A stretch of DNA of 64,000 nucleotides. It comes from Caenorhabditis elegans (taxonomy: Eukaryota; Nematoda; Chromadorea; Rhabditida; Rhabditidae). The position numbers and the translations under genes are program-made. Every line of letters begins with the position of its first letter. Position 1 is the first letter of the stretch. The stretch spans positions 13,268,001 to 13,332,000 of the forward strand of contig NC_003282.8 of assembly GCF_000002985.6 (NCBI RefSeq), in the 5' to 3' direction. The notes below the pieces were generated by a model. It was not told where the DNA came from, made no database searches, and saw only the letters and a program-made list of their open reading frames with translations. Of this stretch, positions 55,880 to 64,000 are shown piece after piece.

Positions 55880-58278
55880 ATGACAATCGCTACAAAAGTG
55901 AACACAAATAAAAAGGACCTTGATACAATCAAGGTACCGGAGCTTCCATCAGTGGCAGCTGTCAAAGCAGCAATCCCTGAGCACTGCTTTGTCAAGGATC
56001 CATTGACTTCAATTTCATATCTTATCAAGGATTACGTACTTCTCGCTGGTCTCTATTTTGCAGTTCCATACATTGAGCATTATCTCGGATGGATCGGGCT
56101 TCTTGGATGGTATTGGGCAATGGGAATTGTTGGATCCGCATTGTTCTGTGTGGGTCATGACTGTGGACATGGATCATTCTCCGATTATGAATGGCTCAAT
56201 GATCTTTGTGGACATTTGGCTCATGCTCCAATTCTTGCTCCATTCTGGCCATGGCAAAAGTCTCATAGACAACATCATCAATACACATCCCACGTGGAAA
56301 AGGATAAGGGACATCCATGGGTTACTGAGGAAGACTACAATAATAGAACTGCTATTGAGAAGTATTTCGCTGTGATTCCAATTTCCGGATGGCTTCGATG
56401 GAATCCAATCTACACCATCGTCGGTCTTCCAGATGGATCTCATTTCTGGCCATGGTCCCGGCTCTTCGAGACTACTGAGGATCGTGTCAAGTGTGCAGTT
56501 TCTGGAGTTGCATGCGCTATCTGTGCTTACGTGAGTTTGTGTGTTGTAGCCTGTAGTCTAGCAGTCTAAATGGTGTGATGTCTAAACGGAATGGGAACAT
56601 ATGTTGATTATAATTTTGAAAAACTAAAAAACATCAGTTGGGCTAATTTGGCAAATTTGCCGTGATTGACAAACTCGGAAAAATGTGATATTTTTTAAAT
56701 GTTTTTCGGAGCACCAAAACTATTTTTATCAATATTTTTGGGCAAAATTGTATTGTCAAATTTTTGGTGTGTCCGGCAATTTTCAATAAATGCCGTGCTC
56801 GGCAAATTCGGCGAATTTGGTAAAATTGCCGAGCTCGGCAAATTCAGCAAGTTCGGCGAATTTGCCGCACAAAAATTAAGTTTTAATACATCACTGTAGT
56901 TCAACATGTAGTCCATAAAAAACTACAAAAATTTTTATATTCTTCAGAAATTTTAGTCAAAATTTTGAGGTTCTGACTTGAAAAAAAATATTCAAAAAAA
57001 TATTTGAAAAGTTTTATTATGTGAATTAGTTATTCTAGGTTTATAGGAACATTTTTAATTTTTTAATCACTCTACTTTTGAATTATATAAAGAGCTCCCA
57101 AAAACTACAGTAGTCTTTCAAATTCGCAAAGCTGTCAAACTCCTGATATTTCTACCGCAATGAAATTCTTATCAATTAATATAATTTGATATTTTCAGAT
57201 TGCCTTTGTCCTCTGCGACTATTCTGTCTACACATTTGTCAAGTACTACTACATTCCACTTCTCTTCCAAGGACTTATTCTCGTCATTATCACATATCTT
57301 CAACATCAGAATGAGGATATTGAGGTGTGTTATTTGGCCCAGAAATTGTTGGGTTTTTGTGGGACCGGCTTATTGAGGGCTTGAAAAATTTCTGAAACTG
57401 GCGAGAATAAATTTCGTGAAAATGAAAATTTACAAAAATTTGTGCGGCAAAAACCAAGGCTTCAAAAAACCAAGGGGTTCTTTTTTTTTCGTTTGAAGAA
57501 CAAATAAATGCGGAGTACCGAAATCTGAGAAATATTTTTAAATGAAAACCGACGAAAATGATGGAAACCCGTTGAAAAACTGAAATCAGCATCTGATGAA
57601 GATTAAAAATCCCGTAAATCTACACAAATATCGTGAATCGACACATGGCGACTCTGGCGCAAAAATTCGGCGTTTGAAACATTTCATGGGTGTACAAGCG
57701 ATTTCAAGCTGACATATAAAATCAGGGAAATTTTTTTTGAATTTTTTCACTTAGAAATTCGAAATCAGGGGAAAACTTGGAGTCGTTGAAAAAATTTTCT
57801 CAGATTACGGTACTCCACCTTCAGAGACCGAGCATTTTCACTTTTCCGAGTTAGGGAGTGAGAAGCGAGTGGGAGCCGTGTTCTGGAACCCATGTAAAAT
57901 TTGATTTTCAAAAAAATATTCCAGGTCTACGAAGCTGATGAGTGGGGATTTGTACGCGGACAAACCCAAACTATCGACAGACACTGGGGATTCGGACTCG
58001 ACAACATCATGCACAACATTACCAACGGTCACGTCGCCCATCACTTCTTCTTCACCAAAATCCCACATTATCATCTGTTGGAGGCAACTCCAGCAATCAA
58101 GAAAGCTCTTGAACCACTGAAAGACACTCAATACGGATACAAACGAGAAGTCAACTATAACTGGTTCTTCAAGTATCTTCACTACAACGTTACCCTCGAC
58201 TATTTGACTCATAAAGCAAAGGGTGTCCTGCAATACAGAAGTGGAGTTGAGGCTGCAAAGGCTAAGAAGGCTCAATAA
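55880..58278 (+). CDS. fat-2: Delta-12 fatty-acid desaturase
   Basis: Three exons: 55880-56530, 57199-57324 and 57925-58278 (376 aa). The protein starts MTIATKVNTNKK and matches FAT-2, which converts oleate to linoleate, the first committed step to worm polyunsaturated fatty acids and the supplier of FAT-1 substrate. The histidine boxes are HDCGH at 93-97, HRQHH at 129-133 and HVAHH at 295-299. The protein ends AAKAKKAQ. It is close to fat-1 (shared FVRGQTQTIDR, GHVAHHFF, DTQYGYK). The last intron is at the same position and phase, but the first intron here (after AICAY) has no counterpart in fat-1. A TTTTGCAG acceptor lies 22 bases before the ATG. Reading past the first donor gives a short alternative end, which I reject. 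Confidence 0.98.
56640..56880. repeat. CGGCAAATTCGGCGAATTTG repeat patch in fat-2 intron 1
   Basis: About eight short units of GCTCGGCAAATTCGGC type lie in the first half of the intron. They are related to the arrays at 15,612-16,330 and 20,098-20,466. Confidence 0.75.
57508..57823. repeat. Shortened AAATCAGGG-family repeat in fat-2 intron 2
   Basis: The right arm is complete (from GACGAAAATGATGGAAAC to CGGTACTCCACCTT). The left arm is reduced to GCGGAGTACCGAAATCTGAG plus a few bases. It therefore looks like an internal-deletion copy of the family. Confidence 0.7.
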
Positions 58279-60360
58279 ACTACAAAATCTCCTGACACGT
58301 GTTCATTTTTTTGATTGCCATTTTATGTTATAACCAATTTTGAATTTGTTTTTGAAAATTAATTCTCACATATTTCAATGAAAATTTATGTGCTACTTTT
58401 GAAAATGGCATTCACATCAGGGGGTGGGCGGCAATCGATTTTTTCCGGCAAATCGGCAAATCGGCGAATTGCCGGAATGGAAAATTTCCGGCAAATCGAC
58501 AAACCGGCAAATTTCTGATTTGCCGATTTGCCGAGTTTGCCGAAAGAAAGCAATTTGCCGAAAACTTTCGTCAAATTGTGGTTTCGCACTTTTTTTTTTG
58601 GAAATTTCAGAATTTCAATTTCAAATGGCAAAATTGCACGCATCCTATGAATGTTCCTACATCTATTTTGAAAAGTAAGCAAATTCTTTGAAAATATGTA
58701 GAAATACTGAAAAAATTCGTAAAGACACAGTTTTAAGTGTTTCCGTCTTATAAAAAATCCCTCTAAACATTTCCGGCAAATCTGATATCCGGCAAACGGC
58801 GAATCGGCAATTTACCGTAAATGAAAATTTCCGGCAAATTGGCAAACCGGGAAATTGCCAGAATTGAAAATTTCCGGCAAATCGGCAAACTGCAAATTTA
58901 CCGATTTGCCGAATTTGCCGAACGGCAATTGCCGATCACCCCCTGATTTACACCAGGGCTGCCGGTTTGTCGGTTTTTCGAAACTATCGAAATATCGAAA
59001 ATTTTCGTTTTTCGGTTCTCCAATTTTTCGACTTTTCGATTTTTCGGTTTTGCTAAAAAAAATGCATCTGAATTCACTCGAAATTGCAAAAAATGGTGGT
59101 AGGCACGCACGTATTCAAGATATTTTTTCCTGATTTTTTGACACTACAAATTCTTGCCCTTAGTTCAAAGTTTCACTTTATTGAACTGAAAGCAAAGTTC
59201 CAATAAACCGATTATCAGTCCTTCCACTTGACACGTAAAACATGCAATATTTGACACTGATAATGTCAAACGGAATTCCAAAAAAAATGATAGATAAAAA
59301 ATTTGATTGATATGCATTAAAACAATGCCTAATAGTTAGAAAAAAGTCAGATAAAGAGTTGGTAGGGACGGGACGATTCAGAAATAAATCAATTTTGAAT
59401 TGACGGAATTTCTTTAGCCAAGACTCGCCTAATCATATTTCCGAAACCGATCAAAATGTTTTGTTCCAGTATTCTGAAAATGACTGCGAACTCATTTTTT
59501 CAAGAAGTTCAAGAAAAAGAGGTTCTCTTTTGTTTTTTTTTGTTAATTTAGGTACATTTTAAGTCATTGGAGATATTTCACAGAGACTATATTTTCAGGT
59601 ATTTGTACTAAATGAGAAACTGGATCAGCTTAAACCCGATGCACTGTTGTAAATGCAACTATTAAGGTCAGTCATGGTAATCTCCGTAATTCTGTTTTAC
59701 AGGTCACAGCTCGGTTTCTGTGGGCTCATTGTAGGGATTCAAACATGCGCTATAGTTTTCTCAAAAAGTGGCAAAAACTTAGTAATTGCCACTTTTTGAC
59801 TATCAATTAAAATTTTTTCCAACCAAATTTTAAAAAGCTTTACAATGATATTGTTGCATTTTGGCACCACACAGATTTAGGTTCAAAAAGAAAACCCTAA
59901 ACTTCATTACACTAAAAGTAGTTTTCTTAATAATAGAAATCCAGGGAAAGTGAGTCATGTGTCTCGAAGGGAACGTGACATTTCATTGGAACTCTCGGTT
60001 CGGTACACTATTTCGTTAACGATGGGTCATCCAAGGTCGTATAAAAACATGGCCGGCGGAGCAGGAGCTGCACAGCAGAAGCGGCGCCGAGCTTTCTTTT
60101 CTTTAAGTTCTGCCGTTTTTTTCTCATTTTTCTCATCTATTTTTCTTTTAGAAATATAAATTATAAAACAACATACAGTAGACATGAAAAAAAACTTTTA
60201 TGGGTCTTTTTTTGAACTGTTGACTTTGTGAAAAAAATGGCCTGAAAGCATTTTCACATCTACAGTGCCGGCCAATATTCTATTCGCTTTCCGTGATTTT
60301 ATGATATCCAGACTATTTCAATTAAAAGTGGCAACCTATATAATTTAAAATGTTATAGCA
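58279..60360. other. Spacer between fat-2 and far-6
   Basis: 58,437-58,570 and 58,768-58,945 are CGGCAAATCGGCAAAC repeat patches in opposite orientations, which could pair. Positions 58,955-59,060 are CGAAAATTTTCG blocks. From 59,100 the sequence is repeat-poor, includes a possible mini-gene at 59,480-59,652, and probably holds the far-6 promoter. The immediate upstream stretch has CTATATAATTTAAAATG. Confidence 0.55.
59480..59652 (+). CDS. Possible tiny two-exon ORF or gene remnant (31 codons)
   Basis: ATG at 59,480 opens MTANSFFQEVQEKE (exon to 59,521, GTTCTC donor). After an ATTTTCAG acceptor, the frame continues from 59,599 with VFVLNEKLDQLKPDALL and TAA at 59,650-59,652. The splice sites and amphipathic composition look gene-like, but the product is very short and I recognise no family. 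It could be the last part of a decayed gene. Confidence 0.25.
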
Positions 60361-60963
60361 ATGATCCGCATCTTCCTTGTCATAGCACTTGCCTCCGTCG
60401 CTGTCTTTTCTGCTCCAATTTCACGCTTACCACAAAGCTTAGACGACATCCCAGCTGAGTTCAAGGAACTCATCCCAGCTAAAGTTACTGAATACCTTAA
60501 ATCCATCACTACTGAGGAGAAAGCTGCTATTAAGGAATTTATCAAAAGTGTTATGGGAGGAAACAAATCTGTTGAAGAATTGAGTGCTGATATCAAGGAG
60601 CGGTCCCCATCCCTGTACGCTAAGGTTGAAAAACTCGACGTCCTACTCCGCACAAAACTCGCGAAACTCGACCCCGCCGCTCTGGCTTTATTCGGGAAAG
60701 TCATCGCTCAGGGACTTTCTTTCCGGCAACAGTTCCATGCCGGATACCAGCCAACTCCTGAGATGGTAAAGAAACTCTTCAAGGGATACATTGCTGAATA
60801 TAAAACACTTTCTGAAAACGCCAAGGCCACCATCACCGATGAGTTCCCCATCGTCGTTGAATTCTTTCAACGTGAGTTTTTAAAATTTGAAATAAGATTA
60901 AACATTCGGTTATTTTCAGACGAGAAAATTCAAGCCATCATCCAACAGATCGTGAACTACTAA
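60361..60963 (+). CDS. far-6: Secreted fatty-acid and retinol-binding protein (FAR family)
   Basis: Two exons: 60361-60871 and 60920-60963 (184 aa). The first 18 residues (MIRIFLVIALASVAVFSA) form a signal peptide. The mature part has the nematode FAR pattern: IPAEFKELIPAKVTEYLKS, EFIKSVMGGNKSVEELSADIK and SPSLYAKVEKL, then amphipathic helices to the end. FAR proteins are nematode-specific, helix-rich carriers that bind fatty acids and retinol in secreted fluids. The length is normal for the family. It follows fat-2 by about 2 kb on the same strand, a fitting lipid-related neighbour, but co-transcription is unlikely at that distance. The symbol rests on my memory that the far gene next to fat-2 is far-6. 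Confidence 0.88.
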   Translation: MIRIFLVIALASVAVFSAPISRLPQSLDDIPAEFKELIPAKVTEYLKSITTEEKAAIKEFIKSVMGGNKSVEELSADIKERSPSLYAKVEKLDVLLRTKLAKLDPAALALFGKVIAQGLSFRQQFHAGYQPTPEMVKKLFKGYIAEYKTLSENAKATITDEFPIVVEFFQREFLKFEIRLNIRLFSDEKIQAIIQQIVNY

Positions 60964-61782
60964 ATTGTTTTTTTTTCAATTATTTTACCAAAATAAGCTT
61001 GTTGTCATTTAAAAATAAGTACCTTTGAAATTAGGTGTTTTCATGAAACAAGGTACACTAAGAAAATTATCTCCACAAAGTTTTTTACATTTTGCAATTT
61101 GCACTTCCTATAATTGCTTAAGTACTCCACTAAAAAACCAATAACAATTTAAATGTTTATTAAATGTATTTCGAAATTTGAGATTCATATGAAATACAAA
61201 CAAATTGCAAAAAGTAGAAAACTGCGAAAATTATTTTCTTATTAAACTTTGTTTTATGAAAACACCAAGCGTTTAGATACTTGGAAATTCTAATAAAAAA
61301 ACCGACCCGCCTGATGTCAGCTGCTGTAGCTTTTTTTCTGGAACAGAGTTGTATAATTTTGAAAAATCCAAAGTGTAGAAAAAGTTTTCGTCAATACTTT
61401 GTTAGTTGAAAACATTTTTCCAATAAGCAAAGTATTTGAGTTTAAAATATTTGAACAAACCATTAAAATCACTGCAAATCCGGGGTATCAGACAAAAACC
61501 AGAAAAGTATTGAAAATATATATTTATTGAAGTACCATCATAAGTTATATAATAGTTATCATTGGAGAGAAAACCCTAGACATTGGACAATTCGGAATAC
61601 AAATAAGGATTGGGGATTTGGGGGAAGACGGGGGAAAAGTGAGGGCAAACTAGGCGGTACAATTATGGTTGTCTATGCGTATCCGTTTCATGATTGTTGT
61701 TTTCTTCACGGTATATACAAAAAGGCGAGAAGATTGTAGCAGTTTTTGGTTCGATGATGATGTGTGTGAGATGTTCGATCGA
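60964..61782. other. Convergent 3' region of far-6 and pqn-74, with an inverted repeat
   Basis: Arms at 61,017-61,110 and 61,195-61,290 pair blocks including GGTGTTTTCATGAAACAA and TTTGCAATTTG with their complements. Positions 61,500-61,782 include an AATAAA in the minus sense (61,522-61,527), 256 bases after the pqn-74 stop. No further gene was found. Confidence 0.65.
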
Positions 61783-63373
61783 TTAGAAACGACGGGCCTT
61801 CTTGCGGAAGTAGCAGCAAACCATGCACTGAAAGAGTGTTCGTTTGCTTATGATCTATTCGAGCCTCCCTCCCCATTCTTACACACCCCCGTCCCTATTG
61901 TAATCGTCTCAATTGCCACACACAAGAACGGAAACCGGTTGAATTGGTTGCCGATCTCTTGCTTCTAGACACTACTCTCTTACCTGTTGTCCGGCATTTT
62001 GTCCGACTTGGCAGACCGATTGTCCTGGGCACTGGTAGTTTTGGTTGCATGATCCGATTTGAACTCCTCCGGTGCATCCGCATTGAGCGTTCTGTGGAGC
62101 CTGGGTGGAGACGTATGGGGCTGGAGTTGGAAGAGTTCCTGGCTGGCTGTTGGTGTCCCAGACGCAGACTTGGGATTGGACGTCGAAGACGGTTCCTGGG
62201 GCACATGGCATACGTTGCCATCTTCCGCAGAACAAGTTGTTTGGAGCTGGCTGGCATTGAAGGTAGTGAGTGCGGGATTGTGGGTCAGTGGCAAGTGGGT
62301 CGATCATCCATGAGCAGATTCCTTGGTATTGAGCGTTTTGAACTCCGGATCCTTGGACTGAAATAGAAAGGTTTAGATTGTAGATTCTAGAACCATAAGA
62401 TCTTACCGAGTGGGCATGGCTGTGGCTGGACAACTGGAGCAGATTGTTGTGGGCAGTATTGTTGCTGGGTGGTTGTGGTTTGGCAGTTCTGTTGAATTTG
62501 GGTTGGGGTGCACTGGCATGGTTGCATCTGAACTGGAGCCTGGGTGGTGGTCTCTTGTTGTTGGCAGCAGGAGATGGAGACAAGGATCTGCTCATTCTGC
62601 TGATTGTTGGTAGAGCATGTGCAGGCTGGTTGGTTCTGTGGGCATGGGCATGATGGGTATTGGGAGAATCTCAATGGCTGTTGCTGGGCAGATCTGCGGA
62701 CCTTCTTGACAGCAGAGATTGGCTCGAGGATTTCCGGCGATGGGCAGACACAGTTTTGCTCTCCATTTGGACAGGCGCACTGTCTTGGAGCCTCACGGGT
62801 CTCCTCAACGAGGAATTGCATGGCCGAGGCAGTTGGGCAGAAGTTGTACTCGGTGGCATTGGCAGACTCGCAAAGTTCCTATAAACAAGAAGATAAACAA
62901 AAGGTTGAAGAGTGAAAGGTAAAGGATTACTTGTTGTTTGTTGACAGAACGGACAGTCTTACAACGGCGAGCGGAGGCAACAAACTCGTATCCTGGGAGG
63001 CATTCACGAAGAAGCCAGATTCCGAGATCTTTTCTGGAAATGTGAGAAGGCGGATGAAGGTAAAAAGGTATTCAGTATCAAAATGGCTTACCTATCGGCA
63101 GCAAATGAGGATTGACGAACACATTCAACATAACGGGTTGGATCACCAGTGGCTCTAGGGAACGATGGCAATTGGCAGATATCACCAAGAATGGCTCTCC
63201 AGTATTGTGGAGTTTCCTCACCACTCTTGGATTCGCAAGATGCGAGAGCTATAAGAAAATGGAAAAGGTTATCAAGGAAGAATGAAACAAAATGTTAAAA
63301 TTGTTAAAAAATCAGAAAAAAGTGATAAACCTGCGAGAGTAGCGCATCCGATAATGAGGAGGAAGCGCGCCAT
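61783..63373 (-). CDS. pqn-74: Secreted Gln- and Cys-rich protein with chitin-binding-like modules
   Basis: Six exons: 63373-63331, 63248-63092, 63033-62931, 62878-62407, 62357-61984 and 61827-61783 (397 aa). The first 18 residues (MARFLLIIGCATLAALAS) are a signal peptide. Two modules resemble the type-2 chitin-binding (peritrophin) fold: residues about 35-95 (CQLPSFPRATGDPTRYVEC through CLPGYEF to RRCKTV), and 271-325 (GICSWMIDP through YLQCQ to CAPGTVFD and VCVWD). Between them, repeats of CPCPQNQPACTC type and Gln/Thr-rich runs (TTTTQQQYCPQQ) make it Gln-rich. A second Cys-rich stretch follows. The end is CMVCCYFRKKARRF, a basic tail. Such proteins belong to cuticle or gut-lining matrices. 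Codons are strongly biased, which suggests high expression. The symbol is from memory and less certain than the description. Confidence 0.8.
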
Positions 63374-64000
63374 GTGTGTATGAGTGAGAAGAAGCTAGTG
63401 TGATGCTCAATCGGCAAACTCGTCGCGCTTTTATACGATTTGGCTCTGGAGCACACCTGGGGAGGGCTCCCGCGCCCTCTCCGAAGTAGGCGGTTCTCTC
63501 AGCCCGCCCTAATCCGGAACTCATCAGTGGAATGGCATGCGGAGAGAGGAGCGCACGCGCACCCGTCGACCCACTTCTCACCGCGAATACTTGTAAATAG
63601 ATTAACAAGATTACAATAGGAATTGATACCCCCTCTCTTCTCTCTTGCTTTCTATGTTCATATTTTTTGAAAATCAAAAACTGTGTTTGTCAGAGTAAAC
63701 AAACAAAACCCGTGTGTCCGTGCAAATTGGCAACTTACTACAGACAGTAGTGTACTCGAGCATGCTTTCGCAGAAACCGTTTAAGTAGTTGGTTCTCTTA
63801 CACTACTACAAGTCTCTTTTTTGGCTTTGCGGCGTCAAGCAAGGCCGAAGGTTATGGGAAAAGAAGCTTCTAGACGCTAGATATTTCATCTTTTGGTTCT
63901 TGTTGACTCAAGTTTATTTGTGTCGTTCTACTTGAGCTTTTCTCTCTGATTTGCATCATTTTTGATAGCTGGAAACAAAAGGTTACGGTACAAAATCACT
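63374..64000 (-). promoter_or_regulatory. Upstream region of pqn-74 with a TATA-like box
   Basis: In the minus sense, CGTATAAAAGCG (plus-strand about 63,427-63,438) lies about 55 bases before the ATG, a good TATA position. Farther upstream is a GC-rich patch (63,450-63,590) that stands out from the AT-rich surroundings. The last 300 bases show no coding signal I can support. Confidence 0.5.

Noticed and set aside
56531..56569. Short C-terminus of fat-2 reading through the first donor
   Set aside because: The donor GTGAGT and the following exons restore the known desaturase, including the third histidine box.
61944..62915. Several plus-strand open frames opposite the pqn-74 exons
   Set aside because: The minus strand has a signal peptide, matching splice sites, Cys spacing and a stop. 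The plus-strand frames are Trp/Leu-rich shadows of Gln/Pro codons.

Overview
This is a nematode nuclear locus that I recognise as Caenorhabditis elegans chromosome IV, around the unc-26, cpsf-3, micu-1, csn-6, fat-1, fat-2 and far-6 genes. The identification rests on protein sequence recalled from reading (notably the fat-1 and fat-2 desaturases), short spliced genes with TTTCAG-type acceptors, gene clusters with gaps of about 70-220 bp, and AT-rich introns full of fold-back repeats. It is not bacterial. Exon coordinates below were worked out by hand from splice signals. Every complete gene model keeps one reading frame to its stop, except the PP1-like gene, which is broken by three stop codons.

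Layout. Positions 1-29,800 are read on the minus strand. From upstream to downstream they hold a KLHDC10-type kelch protein (29,727-23,165), a 193-residue acidic protein that looks like the second gene of an operon (23,097-21,847), a JAZF1-type three-zinc-finger protein with a long Gln-rich tail (21,446-15,290), the cleavage and polyadenylation endonuclease cpsf-3 (14,869-6,107) and the N-terminal part of synaptojanin unc-26 (4,511 to beyond the left edge). The kelch gene carries two related DNA transposons in neighbouring introns: a 3,061-bp Tc5-like element inside what was a ~53-bp intron, and a 1,078-bp non-autonomous relative.

Positions 29,992-42,706 on the plus strand hold a likely four-gene operon: micu-1 (regulator of the mitochondrial calcium uniporter), an unrecognised 145-residue single-pass, probably mitochondrial protein, csn-6 (COP9 signalosome) and a mitochondrial intermediate peptidase. 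It is divergent from the kelch gene across a gap of about 260 bp.

Positions 42,707-60,963 on the plus strand hold the omega-3 desaturase fat-1, a protein phosphatase 1-like pseudogene, the delta-12 desaturase fat-2 and the secreted fatty-acid/retinol-binding protein far-6. fat-2 makes linoleate from oleate and fat-1 adds the omega-3 double bond, so two steps of one pathway are encoded by tandem paralogues, followed by a lipid carrier. A Gln- and Cys-rich secreted chitin-binding-like protein (pqn-74, tentative symbol) lies on the minus strand at 63,373-61,783.

The remaining DNA is dominated by families of inverted repeats that recur several times in introns and spacers. I see no rRNA, no convincing tRNA gene and no CRISPR array.
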